A stretch of DNA of 56,822 nt from Synergistes sp. (GTDB lineage Bacteria; Synergistota; Synergistia; Synergistales; Synergistaceae). Positions 8,775 through 17,687 of this stretch are shown here, one piece after another (positions within the stretch are counted from its first letter, which is position 1; each line of letters starts with the position of its first letter). A program made the position numbers and the translations under genes. Below the pieces are notes generated by a model. The model made no database searches. It was not told the origin of the DNA and worked only from the letters and a program-made list of their open reading frames with translations. The stretch lies in assembly GCA_017537925.1 (NCBI GenBank), contig JAFYJW010000032.1, positions 1 to 56,822 on the forward strand, read 5' to 3'.

Positions 8775-9851
8775 CTATTCCTCCTGTTCCGAAGGCGAAA
8801 CGAGGCCGTCGTCAAAGCTTTCGTCCGTTTTGAGCAGCGGCAGGATATCGCAGGCTTTGATCTTCGCATCCACTATGCCCCATGAAAGGCCGACTCCGAA
8901 GCCGCACATCAGGGGACGTATTATCCTGTCGCCGTTCTCATTGCCGTAGTATTTGGTAAGAGCAGTTGGGATCGACGCAGAACTCGTGTTTGCGAATTCG
9001 TCTATTGAGACCAGCATCTTCTCGAGAGGGAAGCCGGTGCGTTTTGCGACCTGCTTCATAACGTACAGGTTGGCCTGATGAAGCACGAGACAGTCGTAGT
9101 CGTCGGGAGTTGTCCCGGCGTCCCGCATGAATTCGTTTATCATTGCCGGGACGTCGGTGATGGTGAAGTTGAAAACGCCGACGCCGTCCATCAGCGAGCC
9201 GTATTCTTTCCACTTCAGGTGTCTGTGGTGGGAGTTGACGTGAATGATGGACTTATAGCGGCTGCCGTCCGTTCTGAAAGCGCAGGCGATCGGTTCGGCG
9301 CTTTCGTCGCGCTCAAGAAGCACGGCCGCAGCGGCGTCGCCGAAGAGCATCTTCCCCGAGTCGTCTTTAGGGTACAGCGTATTAAGTATCTGATCCCTGT
9401 ATGCGGTGTCACCCAAAAGCAGCAGCGCATATTTCAGCTTCGAGCTCTGCATCAGGCTGGCCGCAATGTTTATCCCGTTCACAAAACCGGAGCAGCCAAG
9501 GTTCACGTCAAAAGCGATGCAGTCCATCGGCAGACCGAGCCTGTACTGAAGCACGCACGCGGTGGCGGGTTTTGCGTAATCAGGCGTCTGCGTAACGAAA
9601 ACAAGCGCGCCTATCTCATCGACACAGATATTTCTGCCCTCAAGAATCTCTTTTGCGGCGGCGCACGCCAGATCCGCTGTGGTCTGCTTTTCCGGCGATA
9701 CGTACTGCCCCATGACCCCGGTGGATTTCTTAAACTTCTGCACCGTCGCCTCTCCCATCAGCGGCTTAAACCTGTCAACATCCAGCCATGACGTGGAAAC
9801 AGACGTCAGAAGCGCAGAGATCCTTATATTGTCAAATACAGATGTTATCAT
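8775..9851 (-). CDS. 3-oxoacyl-ACP synthase III (KASIII/FabH-like), copy 2
   Basis: A 358-residue paralogue of the next gene. The same triad is preserved at nearly the same positions: Cys120 in FDVNLGCSGFV, His258 in LHQANLY and Asn288 in EFANTSS. Shared blocks such as ALVFVTQTPDYAKPATA versus ALIFVTQSPDYKRPATS confirm common ancestry. The active-site asparagine loop differs (NTSSAS versus NTGGMS), so starter preference may differ. Both copies look catalytically competent, which argues against one being a chain-length-factor-like partner. Known analogues lie in flagellin glycosylation islands, where a KASIII, an ACP and a ketoreductase build the hydroxyacyl group put on a 4-amino sugar. Confidence 0.88.
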   Translation of the reverse strand: MITSVFDNIRISALLTSVSTSWLDVDRFKPLMGEATVQKFKKSTGVMGQYVSPEKQTTADLACAAAKEILEGRNICVDEIGALVFVTQTPDYAKPATACVLQYRLGLPMDCIAFDVNLGCSGFVNGINIAASLMQSSKLKYALLLLGDTAYRDQILNTLYPKDDSGKMLFGDAAAAVLLERDESAEPIACAFRTDGSRYKSIIHVNSHHRHLKWKEYGSLMDGVGVFNFTITDVPAMINEFMRDAGTTPDDYDCLVLHQANLYVMKQVAKRTGFPLEKMLVSIDEFANTSSASIPTALTKYYGNENGDRIIRPLMCGFGVGLSWGIVDAKIKACDILPLLKTDESFDDGLVSPSEQEE

Positions 9852-9884
9852 CTAAACCTCCGGTAAGCTCTCAGTGTCGTGTCT

Positions 9885-10643
9885 TTATGCAAGACGTCCG
9901 CTGTCAATGGAGACAGAAGTACCCGTTATCGTTTTCGCGCTGTCGCTGAGCAGAAACGCGCACGTCGCCGCGACTTCGTCCGGCTGCACGATGCCGGCGT
10001 AATGCTGCGCAAGATGAGAAGCTGCGGCGGAGGATTCCTTCCACTCCTTGAAAAAGACGTCCATCATACCTGTGTTTACCCAGGTCGGACGGACAGTGTT
10101 GACTCTTATTCCGCGGCCCCCCAGTTCCTTTGCCATGCATCTTGCTGCGGCTTCAATTGCCGCCTTGGAGGTGCAGTAGGAAAGCTTGGCTTTATCGCCG
10201 AGCAGGCTTGCGACGGAAGAGACCGCGACGATGCTGGCCGGCGTTGATACGTTTTTCTTTTTCGTGATGCATTTAGCGAATTCCACAAAAGCATAAAGGT
10301 TTACCGTCATTACGGCGTTGATATCGGAAGTCCTGAGCATCGCAAGAGGCCGCATCTGTGAAAGCCCCGCGCTGTAGACAAGTCCCGAGAACGGTCCCAT
10401 ATCGCTTACCGCGGCGTCGACTACCGGCGCTATCGTATCGGTATTGCTGAAATCGCAGACGTAATAATGATGACCTTCGCCTTCCATGGCTGAAAGCGTT
10501 TCCTTAAGCTTATCCTCTCTGCGAGCCGCTATCGCCACCCTGGCGCCGAGTTTGCTCAGATATACGGCGACCGCGCTGCCGATCCCGGAAGAAGCTCCGG
10601 CCACAAATATATTTTTACCCGTAAGATCAAGCGGATTCAACAT
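9885..10643 (-). CDS. SDR-family oxidoreductase (second reductase of the acyl cassette)
   Basis: A 252-residue classical SDR. The glycine motif GASSGIG is at 16-22, an SAG element stands in place of NNAG near 91-93, and Ser142/143, Tyr156 and Lys160 complete the active site. Arg41-Arg42 after the second strand (AARREDK) suggest NADPH preference. It is more divergent from FabG than the other SDR of the locus. Its likely role is reduction of a ketoacyl-ACP or keto sugar in the same pathway. It lies between the KASIII pair and the GNAT gene in one direction with short gaps. Confidence 0.78.
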   Translation of the reverse strand: MLNPLDLTGKNIFVAGASSGIGSAVAVYLSKLGARVAIAARREDKLKETLSAMEGEGHHYYVCDFSNTDTIAPVVDAAVSDMGPFSGLVYSAGLSQMRPLAMLRTSDINAVMTVNLYAFVEFAKCITKKKNVSTPASIVAVSSVASLLGDKAKLSYCTSKAAIEAAARCMAKELGGRGIRVNTVRPTWVNTGMMDVFFKEWKESSAAASHLAQHYAGIVQPDEVAATCAFLLSDSAKTITGTSVSIDSGRLA

Positions 10644-10673
10644 TTTATGTTCCCTCCCCGCCGGTGCAGGCAG

Positions 10674-11222
10674 TTATTCTATCGAACAGTACTCGTAATG
10701 CTCTTTTTTCTTGAGTTCGTCCCACGTCGCTCTTGTCATCGCCGTTATGGCGACATCGTGGAATTTCCCGTATTTCAGTATGTGCTGCTTCAAAACGCCC
10801 TCTACGTCGCAGCCGGTAAGCCTGGCAAGCTTGACGAGCTGCCGGTTGTCCGTCATTACGTACGAATAGAATTTATTAAGGCCGAGCTTATAGAATATAT
10901 AATCGCGCATATTGCAGCGGATGTCCATTATGAGGTTCAGAGAGCGGTATTTTTTCTCGGCTATAAACATAAGCCCCGCCTCGCACCTTTTGTTTACATA
11001 GTCGATATCAGTTATGCAGTTCAGCCCGACAGGCACTCCGTCGCACCAGATTATCCAGCGCATCTGAGTCTTGTCCTGCTGAAGCCTTTTGAACCATTCC
11101 CTCTGTTTTTCCATATCGACCTTGACGTCATTAAAGAGGTATTCTGTGATATCGGGGCGCGCCCTCCACTCCATCAGGCGTTCGAGGTCATCTTCAGTTA
11201 CTCTTTTCAGTTCAACTTTCAT
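10674..11222 (-). CDS. GNAT-family N-acyltransferase (PseH/RimJ-like), probable amino-sugar acylase
   Basis: A 182-residue GNAT protein. The N-terminus (LMEWRARPDITEYLF, about 16-30) resembles PseH and RimJ-type enzymes. PseH acetylates the 4-amino group of a nucleotide-linked 4-amino-4,6-dideoxy sugar. The LMFIAEKKYRSLNLIMD region around 88-104 occupies the acyl-donor site. Encoded beside KASIII, ACP and SDR genes, it may use an acyl-ACP or acyl-CoA made by them rather than acetyl-CoA (inference). An AGTAGGGAG ribosome-binding site precedes the ATG. The amino-sugar substrate would come from the DegT aminotransferase of the same locus. Confidence 0.75.
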   Translation of the reverse strand: MKVELKRVTEDDLERLMEWRARPDITEYLFNDVKVDMEKQREWFKRLQQDKTQMRWIIWCDGVPVGLNCITDIDYVNKRCEAGLMFIAEKKYRSLNLIMDIRCNMRDYIFYKLGLNKFYSYVMTDNRQLVKLARLTGCDVEGVLKQHILKYGKFHDVAITAMTRATWDELKKKEHYEYCSIE

Positions 11223-11234
11223 AATAAAAACTCC

Positions 11235-14200
11235 CTACTTCTTCAGATGTCTTTCATCAAGCTCTTTGAAGAACTGGTCCCACTGTGAACGTATCAGCGT
11301 CTGGTTGTACTGGTCAAGTACCCACGAACGGTTCTGATTCTCAACCGGACGGATAAAATCTTCATATGTCATTTCAGATATCGCGTTCGTGTCAAAGACC
11401 TTAATGCCCTTGTTGATGAAGAATCTATAATACTCACTGTCCCCTGGCAGATAAACTTTCTTTCCCATATAGATGAGCATATAGATGTTCGTAGCGCCGC
11501 AGATCCTCTCCGAGCCGAATATCGCTATATCAACATGCCACAGCTTTGCCGTATATTCATCAAGCGGTATAACATGCGTGAGCAGATCGAGCTTTTCGCC
11601 GAATATTTGCGCTGCTTTTCTCTTTACCGCATTGACGTACTCCCATCCTCCGTACTGGCCGTTCAGTCCGCTGTCGCCGTATGCCATCGGGATAAATATC
11701 TCCAGATCTTCGTCGGCAAACTTTTTCAGGCTGTCCAGTATCTTCAGGTGATTATTGAACTGGAACATATTATGAGCTATCTGGATGCGAACCGGGGAAT
11801 CCGCAGGTTTATCAGGCGGGCGAACTGCGTCGATGGCGTCGTTGGAGTTCCCGTTCCTTCTTGTCGGAAGCGCGATATATATGCACTTGGCGTCTGTTTT
11901 GAATTCGCTTTTGAACCGCTCTTCATCGGTAGGCGCCGTCATTACGATATACGGGATGACTTCCCTGATGCGGCGGTTCAGCTTGTTGATTATCCTGTCC
12001 TTGAAAGAATGTTCTTCTCTTTTCCAGAGCCAGATATCCCCGCTCCATTCGATCCATGCGAGTTTTTTATGGAACTTCCTGCACAGAGCAAGTATTGCGA
12101 CCGGCAGTGTGCCTATAAACATCCCGTGAATGATTATATTGTCGGCGTTGGAGAAGAGGCGGTAAAGGTAACGTGCTTTTTTAAGTCTTCCGCCTTCGCA
12201 GAGATAAAGTATGTCGTCTCTTTCGGCAAGCTCCGGCACATATTTGAGAATGGATTTTTCCCTCATGATAAGGTATTTGTGGTCGGCCGCATCTTCTCTT
12301 GCGTCGACCATTTTCCAGTAGCCGCCGAGCGTATGAGGTGTCCCGAAGAAGAGATACAGATATTTTATGCGCTGCTTTTTCAGCGGCTCGAATGCATGCC
12401 CCGATTCCATACAATCATAAAATTCCTGCCATTTTTCCACAACGGCGTTATAATCCAGCATCGCTTTCGCCCAGTCGAAATCCTTATCTCTGTCCGGCAG
12501 AGGAGCGATAAAATCGTCAAAGCTCATATTGGATATGTCATCAAGCGCTGTAACAGGGTATCCGTTGTCGGAAAGGAACTTATACAGGAAGGTCCCTTTC
12601 GGCAGGAAGATCTTTTTCCTCATACGGGCCAGATAAAGCAGAAGATTGGGATTCAGCGGCCGGTGACCTCCGAATACCGCGATATCAATTTTGTCAAGGA
12701 AGCGGAAATAAGTATCTTCATCAACGTTTCCGTTGTTGAGAAGTTTGGGGCGGAACCCGAGTACCTTAGCGCCGTAGTCGGAAATTGACTTTCGGTAGGC
12801 ATCCGAAGAGGGCGTTCCGTATTCGTTGGCCATAGTGTAGTGCATTGGGATGTATACTTCCTCGATCTCGCTGCGGTGCCCTTTCAGCAGCGAGAGGCTG
12901 TTTATCAGATTTTTATGTCCGTTGTAGGTCAGCCCGTCGTAGCCCACAAGTATCACCGGTTTGTGCGGAGGAAGCTTTGTAGCTGCGCTTACTTGTTCAA
13001 CAAGGTCTTCGTAGGAAGCATACTGTTCGACCCTTCGTTCCTCGGCTTTTTCTTTGGCCAGCATCTCCGCTTCAGCTTCCGCTTCAGCTTCGGCTTCAGC
13101 CTGTTTTACCGCGTCTTCCACCCGTTTGTTTGCTTTTGCTTTTTTCGCCTGTTTTACTATTTTTTCAAACCACGGCAGGTCTTCGCAGGATGAGGCCGCT
13201 TCTTTTTCCTCTCTTTTTTCGGCGGCACCCATATCCGTACTGAAAGCAGGCTGTTCATCGCAGAGCGGAACTTTTTCCGCCAGCGGAAGTTCAATATATA
13301 TCAGTCCGCTCTTGTCACGCGCTATGGCTGTGCCGTCTTCTCTTTCATTCCTGTATTCGCTGAAGGAGGCTTCCTCAGCCGCCTGTGTCTCTATATCCTT
13401 TTCGCAAGCCGCCGTTTCGCGGTCATCCCTGACCTCATCGGCGGTACAGACCGGGCCTTCTTCTTTTGCGGAAAAGATATCGACTCCGGGGAACTCAAGG
13501 TATATCTCACCGCTTTTGTCGCGTTTTACGGCACGGCTCCCCGCGGAGCGCTTTATGCTCATGCGCCTGCTTTTCTTTAACTCTTCCTCGCGGAAGCGCT
13601 CTTCCTCCTCCGCTATAGCGCGGATACGCTCAAGCTCTTCCTTTACGGCCTCTTCGATAAGGACCCCGCGTTTTTCCTCCTCCTGCGCACGTCTTTCTTC
13701 GATAACATTCGTTAAGGCCTGCACATGTGATTCGGAAGGAGGCGTCGGCAGATCGAAATATTTGTAATAACCGCTGAAGGAACTGCCGTGCAGCGGCTTG
13801 TCTGAAGGCAGCGTAAGCCCCACGCAGAGAATATTGTCTCTTACATATTTTTGCAGACGGTTCTTTAATTTTTCTTTAAAGTTTTTGGCAGAATCGTTCC
13901 TCCAGTAAAGGAGATCGGTTGAATGCTCGATCCATACCGATTTTTTCAGGTTTTTCTTTTTTGCGCATATCAAAAGAAGAGGAAAGCCGAAAGCGCCCCT
14001 CAAAGACGAAAGCGAATGCCATACAACGACGTCGGCTTTTTTCATTTGTTTTTCAACGGCGCGGACGACGGCAAGCCTTTTTCTGAACGTGCGCTTTGCA
14101 GGCTTGTCAAGGAATATGAGCCCCGGGAAATCCAGCAGAACCGGGTAATTTTTTGTTACGTACTCCCTGTCGGCCATTATCAGGAACTTATGATCTTTCA

Positions 14201-14279
14201 GATCGAAGCGTTCCTGCATCATCTCTATTACGCGATATGTCCGTATCGTGTCCGACGGCAAAATATGCAAATAATTCAA
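11235..14279 (-). CDS. Giant tandem WecF-like (GT56) glycosyltransferase with a coiled-coil insertion
   Basis: A 1014-residue protein built from two copies of a WecF/TDP-Fuc4NAc-transferase-like unit. Unit A covers residues 1-180 plus 440-630, unit B 637-1014. Matching blocks include DHKFLIM (30-36) with DHKYLIM (666-672), VWIEHSTDLLYW (115-126) with AWIEWSGDIWLW (741-752), and NMSFDDFIAP (584-593) with EMTYEDFIRP (969-978). Unit A is split by a charged helical insertion (about 185-435). The insertion holds two copies of a short DKSGxIYxExP element (254-264, 322-332) and an (AE)6 run near 394-405. It starts at TTG. WecF transfers a dTDP-4-amino-6-deoxy sugar to a lipid-linked glycan, which suits the aminosugar genes here. 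One unit may be catalytic and the other a second transferase or scaffold. Confidence 0.72.
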   Translation of the reverse strand: MNYLHILPSDTIRTYRVIEMMQERFDLKDHKFLIMADREYVTKNYPVLLDFPGLIFLDKPAKRTFRKRLAVVRAVEKQMKKADVVVWHSLSSLRGAFGFPLLLICAKKKNLKKSVWIEHSTDLLYWRNDSAKNFKEKLKNRLQKYVRDNILCVGLTLPSDKPLHGSSFSGYYKYFDLPTPPSESHVQALTNVIEERRAQEEEKRGVLIEEAVKEELERIRAIAEEEERFREEELKKSRRMSIKRSAGSRAVKRDKSGEIYLEFPGVDIFSAKEEGPVCTADEVRDDRETAACEKDIETQAAEEASFSEYRNEREDGTAIARDKSGLIYIELPLAEKVPLCDEQPAFSTDMGAAEKREEKEAASSCEDLPWFEKIVKQAKKAKANKRVEDAVKQAEAEAEAEAEAEMLAKEKAEERRVEQYASYEDLVEQVSAATKLPPHKPVILVGYDGLTYNGHKNLINSLSLLKGHRSEIEEVYIPMHYTMANEYGTPSSDAYRKSISDYGAKVLGFRPKLLNNGNVDEDTYFRFLDKIDIAVFGGHRPLNPNLLLYLARMRKKIFLPKGTFLYKFLSDNGYPVTALDDISNMSFDDFIAPLPDRDKDFDWAKAMLDYNAVVEKWQEFYDCMESGHAFEPLKKQRIKYLYLFFGTPHTLGGYWKMVDAREDAADHKYLIMREKSILKYVPELAERDDILYLCEGGRLKKARYLYRLFSNADNIIIHGMFIGTLPVAILALCRKFHKKLAWIEWSGDIWLWKREEHSFKDRIINKLNRRIREVIPYIVMTAPTDEERFKSEFKTDAKCIYIALPTRRNGNSNDAIDAVRPPDKPADSPVRIQIAHNMFQFNNHLKILDSLKKFADEDLEIFIPMAYGDSGLNGQYGGWEYVNAVKRKAAQIFGEKLDLLTHVIPLDEYTAKLWHVDIAIFGSERICGATNIYMLIYMGKKVYLPGDSEYYRFFINKGIKVFDTNAISEMTYEDFIRPVENQNRSWVLDQYNQTLIRSQWDQFFKELDERHLKK

Positions 14280-14347
14280 AGTAATGTCCCTTTCCCTTTA
14301 TATCGGCAAAACCTTAAGAAAAACAGCGGTTCTTTGCAAAAATGTTT

Positions 14348-15403
14348 TCAGGCGTTCGTGCCCAGCCTCTGGCACTGATATTTGCCGCTTATGATATCAT
14401 CCACCCATTTTTTGTTTTCAAGATACCAGTTCACGGTCTTTCTTATACCGCTGTCAAATGATTCCGACGGCTGCCAGCCGAGTTCGCGCTTTATCTTCGA
14501 CGCGTCTATCGCGTAGCGCCTGTCGTGTCCCGGGCGGTCCTTTACGAAAACAATCTGATCTTCATAGCGGCCGTTCTTTTTGGGAGCGATCTCGTCGAGT
14601 ATCGAGCATATCGTTTTTACTATCTCAATATTCTGCTTTTCACAGTTTCCGCCGATATTGTACGTTTCGCCCGGTTTGCCCTTCGTCATTACCGTATAAA
14701 GGGCGGAGCAGTGGTCGTCCACAAAGAGCCAGTCTCTGATATTTTTCCCGTCTCCGTATACCGGCAGCTCTTCTTCGTTAAGAGCTCTGTGTATTATCAG
14801 CGGTATAAGTTTTTCAGGGAACTGGCGGGGACCGTAGTTGTTGGAGCAGTTTGTGGTAAGGACGGGGAGTCCGAACGTATGATACCATGCGCGCACAAGG
14901 TGATCCGACGAAGCCTTTGACGCTGAATAGGGTGAATTCGGAGCATAGGGAGTGTCTTCGGTAAAATAGCCCGCGGCGCCGAGACTGCCGAATACTTCGT
15001 CAGTGGAGATATGCAGGAAGCGGAAAGCGTCTTTCGCTTCTCCGGCAAGAGATTCGTAATATCTGCGCGCGGCTGTAAGCATCGAAAAAGTGCCTTTTAT
15101 GTTTGTTTCAATAAAATCGCCGGGAGCGTCTATGGAACGATCCACATGGCTCTCAGCAGCAAGATGAAAAACGGCGGATACTCCGTATTTTTTTAAAGTG
15201 TCGAAAACGGAGGGGGTATTGCATATGTCTTCTTTTACAAAAACAAAATTCTCTTCGGGCAGATCCTCAAGCGATGAATAATTGCCCGCATAGGTAAGCT
15301 TGTCGAAAGCGACGACCCTGTTTCCCTTTGCGATAAGATAACGCGTAAGATTGCTTCCGATAAAGCCGGCCGCACCGGTGATAAGATAGGTTCGTTTTTC
15401 CAA
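14348..15403 (-). CDS. rfbB: dTDP-glucose 4,6-dehydratase
   Basis: A 351-residue extended SDR converting dTDP-glucose to dTDP-4-keto-6-deoxyglucose. Tyr159 and Lys163 (YSASK) and the catalytic Thr134-Asp135-Glu136 (HISTDEVFG) are in place, and the Rossmann motif TGAAGFIG starts at residue 9. It starts at TTG, with GGAGG 10 nt upstream, and is the first gene after the best promoter of the locus. The product is shared by the epimerase RfbC and the aminotransferase further downstream. The length and all motifs match RmlB/RfbB/RffG. Confidence 0.96.
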   Translation of the reverse strand: MEKRTYLITGAAGFIGSNLTRYLIAKGNRVVAFDKLTYAGNYSSLEDLPEENFVFVKEDICNTPSVFDTLKKYGVSAVFHLAAESHVDRSIDAPGDFIETNIKGTFSMLTAARRYYESLAGEAKDAFRFLHISTDEVFGSLGAAGYFTEDTPYAPNSPYSASKASSDHLVRAWYHTFGLPVLTTNCSNNYGPRQFPEKLIPLIIHRALNEEELPVYGDGKNIRDWLFVDDHCSALYTVMTKGKPGETYNIGGNCEKQNIEIVKTICSILDEIAPKKNGRYEDQIVFVKDRPGHDRRYAIDASKIKRELGWQPSESFDSGIRKTVNWYLENKKWVDDIISGKYQCQRLGTNA

Positions 15404-15429
15404 GAGACATACCTCCGCTTCTGCATATT

Positions 15430-15458
15430 TGTATAAAGCCGAACTGTTTAAAGGTCAA
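15430..15458 (-). promoter_or_regulatory. Promoter of the glycan operon
   Basis: On the minus strand TTGACC (15453-15458) and TATACA (15430-15435) are separated by 17 nt, 27 nt upstream of the rfbB start codon. With short gaps along the next 15 kb, it probably drives the whole locus. Confidence 0.7.
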
Positions 15459-15507
15459 TTTATAACAGAATCAAAACGCTGCCCCAGAAAAAATACAGGA
15501 GCAGGAC

Positions 15508-15542
15508 AAAACAGGGCTTCTGTACAGAAGCCCTGTTTTTAT
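15508..15542. terminator. Bidirectional rho-independent terminator
   Basis: A perfect inverted repeat ACAGGGCTTC-TGTA-GAAGCCCTGT-type stem has T5 on the plus side and T4 on the minus side. On the minus strand it terminates the Sel1-repeat gene just before the glycan operon promoter. Confidence 0.85.
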
Positions 15543-15557
15543 TATATTCAGGAAGCT

Positions 15558-16166
15558 CTACTGCGCACTGCGAATCTTGTTGGCACGAGCCGCAGCCTTA
15601 TCTCTTACAGTCTTTACCCCGGACTTCTTCGCAGCTTTCTCCAGCCACTCAATGGCCTTATCCTTGTCTTTCTTTACGCCTCTGCCTATATCATAGTAAA
15701 TGCCAAGGACATACATGGCCGTTCCGTGTCCCTTTTCGGCCGCCATCTTTATATATTTAATACCTTCCTTATAATCTTTCTTTACGCCCTTGAGCGGATC
15801 CATATAGGCTTTGCCAAGTACGTAAGCGGCATCCGAACGTCCGGCATCTGCAGCTTTTTTCAGATATGCCATGCCTTTTGTGATATCTTTTTCGACGCCT
15901 TTGCGCCCCTGTGTGAGATACCAGCCTGCAGTGTAAGCTGCCTGCATATTCTCCTTCTCGGCCGCTTTCACATACTGCTCGAGGGCTTCCTTGAACTTAT
16001 GCTCCTTCGCAAGCTCAACTCCGCGCTTGAATTCCGCAGAACCGTCCGAACTGACGGCATTGGAACCGCCGTTTGAATTGCCGACCAGATAGATAGCCGC
16101 GATCACAACAAGGACCGCGATTATCCCAATTATTATCTTTTTCTGCTTCGCATCGTTTTCTGCCAT
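15558..16166 (-). CDS. Membrane-anchored Sel1-like repeat protein
   Basis: A 202-residue protein. It has one N-terminal transmembrane anchor (about 10-28, IIIGIIAVLVVIAAIYLVG), a short Gly/Ser linker, and then three to four Sel1/TPR-like repeats, each with the AAYxxGxxY...GVxKDxxKxxxxxxKAAxxG pattern. The ATG at 16166 is chosen over an upstream TTG because AAGGAGAG lies 9-10 nt before it. Such proteins act as periplasmic or membrane-bound scaffolds for protein-protein contacts. No enzymatic motif is present. The flanking genes do not reveal a partner. Confidence 0.85.
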   Translation of the reverse strand: MAENDAKQKKIIIGIIAVLVVIAAIYLVGNSNGGSNAVSSDGSAEFKRGVELAKEHKFKEALEQYVKAAEKENMQAAYTAGWYLTQGRKGVEKDITKGMAYLKKAADAGRSDAAYVLGKAYMDPLKGVKKDYKEGIKYIKMAAEKGHGTAMYVLGIYYDIGRGVKKDKDKAIEWLEKAAKKSGVKTVRDKAAARANKIRSAQ

Positions 16167-16285
16167 TTTGATATACTCTCCTTTATACAAAGTTATATTA
16201 ATTTATATCTGCAAAAGCCGGTTTTTATTTTTAGCCTGCCGTATCCATCTCCTCCGGGCACAAAGTGCAGTATTTTTTACACCTT

Positions 16286-16302
16286 ATTATACCATTTGTC
16301 AA
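16286..16302 (-). promoter_or_regulatory. Probable promoter elements for the Sel1-repeat gene
   Basis: Minus-strand TTGACA (16297-16302) and a TATAAT (16286-16291) occur close together. They are too near to pair with each other. TTGACA pairs at 17 nt with TAAAAA, while the TATAAT would need a weaker upstream -35. One of the two very likely starts the Sel1 transcript. Confidence 0.45.
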
Positions 16303-16350
16303 TATAAGATTTAAGCTGTCAGCGCCGCAGGCGGCGCAAAAAGCTCGTTT

Positions 16351-17196
16351 TTATTCGTTGATTTTCCTTTTAGTATCCTCTATGAGCTGCTTCCTGAACA
16401 CTATAAAGTAGAGGATCGCGACAAAAACTGCCGCGCCTATGATATTTCCCGCCGTGACCGGGATAAGGTTTCCGATATATCCTGAGATCGTGAGCTTTTC
16501 TATTGCTTCCAGCGGGATGCTGCAGTGCGAAAGCACTGAGCTGTCACCCTTGAGAAAGAGACCTAAAGCTATAAAATACATATTTGCTACGCTGTGCTCG
16601 AAGCCCATAGCGACAAACGCGGATACGGGGAGAGAACATACTATAAACTTTCCTGTCATATCAAGCGCCCCGAACGCCATCCATACCGCAAGGGCGACGA
16701 ACCAGTTGCAGAGGATGCCTCTGACGATCATTTCAGGCAACGGTATGCTCACCTTGGCAGCGGCTATCGAAAGGGCGTTCTGCGCGGCGGCCGGAGAAAG
16801 GACTCCGCTCATATAAATAAGCAGCGCGAAGAAAACGCCGCCCGCAAGATTTGAGAAATAGACGACGACAAGATTGCGCAGAGCGGCTCCCGCAGTGACG
16901 CGGCCCGAAAGAACGGCTATCGGCATTATACAGTTGCCCGTAAAGAGTTCTCCGCCTGCTGCGACCACCAGCATCAGACCGAGAGAGAAGACCAGTCCGC
17001 CGATCAGCTTTGCAATGCCGGCTCCTGCGACTGCGGCTGCATCCTGGGTGACCACCGTCATGAAGCAGCCACCCATAGCGATATAGGCTCCCGCAAGAAA
17101 GCCCATCACTATCATCTGGGGTACGGAAAGCCGCGTCTTGGCCGCCGCCGCGTTTACCGCGGCAGACGCTATCTCCGCCGGCGTTTTGTAATTCAT
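16351..17196 (-). CDS. Formate/nitrite channel of the FocA/NirC family
   Basis: A 281-residue six-helix channel protein that moves small monovalent anions (formate, nitrite or hydrosulfide) across the inner membrane. The family signature GGELFTGNCIM lies near residues 80-90, with a second broken-helix segment (VRGILCNWFVALAVWM) later. The ATG at 17196 (MNYKTPAEIA) has GGAGG 6 nt upstream and is preferred over a longer open frame reaching 17289. Formate is the likely substrate in a fermenter that also encodes formate-THF ligase. The substrate cannot be assigned from sequence alone. Confidence 0.88.
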   Translation of the reverse strand: MNYKTPAEIASAAVNAAAAKTRLSVPQMIVMGFLAGAYIAMGGCFMTVVTQDAAAVAGAGIAKLIGGLVFSLGLMLVVAAGGELFTGNCIMPIAVLSGRVTAGAALRNLVVVYFSNLAGGVFFALLIYMSGVLSPAAAQNALSIAAAKVSIPLPEMIVRGILCNWFVALAVWMAFGALDMTGKFIVCSLPVSAFVAMGFEHSVANMYFIALGLFLKGDSSVLSHCSIPLEAIEKLTISGYIGNLIPVTAGNIIGAAVFVAILYFIVFRKQLIEDTKRKINE

Positions 17197-17438
17197 CGTG
17201 TTTCCTCCGCTCTGCCGCGCCGAAGCGGCTGTAATGCATCCATATAAATTGCATAAATTACGCGCCGCGCATCGGGACTTGGCAGGCAAAAAACATAAAA
17301 CTCAGGCGTTCTTTGCGCCTTTATTACACGGCATGATAACAAACAGCTGCCCTAAGAATTATTTTCACTGTTTCCTGATGTTTATTTTAAAACACAGAGG
17401 CAATCTTCATGCACGAAAAGCAGGGTCTTTAACATAGA

Positions 17439-17514
17439 TGGAGCCGACTTCCGGACTCGGACCGGAGACCCCATCCTTACCATGGATGTGCTCTACCTGC
17501 TGAGCTAAGTCGGC
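17439..17514 (-). tRNA. tRNA-Thr (GGT)
   Basis: A 76-nt cloverleaf on the minus strand. The 7-bp acceptor stem is GCCGACT/AGTCGGC, with D-arm GCTC..GAGC, anticodon loop ATGGTAA (anticodon GGT), and T-loop TTCGAGT on a CCGG/CCGG stem. CCA is encoded (17439-17441). Confidence 0.96.
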
Positions 17515-17539
17515 ATCTGTTCTTTCATATTAAAAAAAA

Positions 17540-17625
17540 TGGTGGTAGGAGTTGGATTTGAACCAACGTAGGCTCTCGCCGACAGATTTACAGTCTGTTG
17601 CCTTTGACCACTCGGCCATCCTACC
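17540..17625 (-). tRNA. tRNA-Tyr (GTA)
   Basis: An 86-nt class II tRNA on the minus strand. The acceptor stem is GGTAGGA/TCCTACC, the anticodon loop CTGTAAA gives anticodon GTA, and a long variable arm (TCGGCGAGAGCCTACG region) and T-loop TTCAAAT follow. CCA is encoded. It lies 25 nt upstream of tRNA-Thr in one transcript. Confidence 0.96.
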
Positions 17626-17659
17626 GCCAGAACTGCGCCGCAAACGGCGTACGGGAAAG

Positions 17660-17687
17660 ATTTTACCGTATATTGCGCTTTTGTCAA
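17660..17687 (-). promoter_or_regulatory. Promoter of the tRNA-Tyr/tRNA-Thr pair
   Basis: Minus-strand TTGACA (17682-17687) and TAAAAT (17660-17665) lie 16 nt apart, about 35 nt before the mature tRNA-Tyr end. The remainder of the 17626-17854 gap shows no gene. Confidence 0.75.

Noticed and set aside
13066-13102. Repeat of GCTTCN units as a phase-variation tract
   Set aside because: The unit is 6 bp, so gain or loss keeps the frame. It only changes the length of an Ala/Glu helix.
17303-17319. Terminator for the tRNA pair (AGGCG/CGCCT hairpin)
   Set aside because: The stem is only 5 bp and the T-run is broken, so evidence is too weak to list as a feature.
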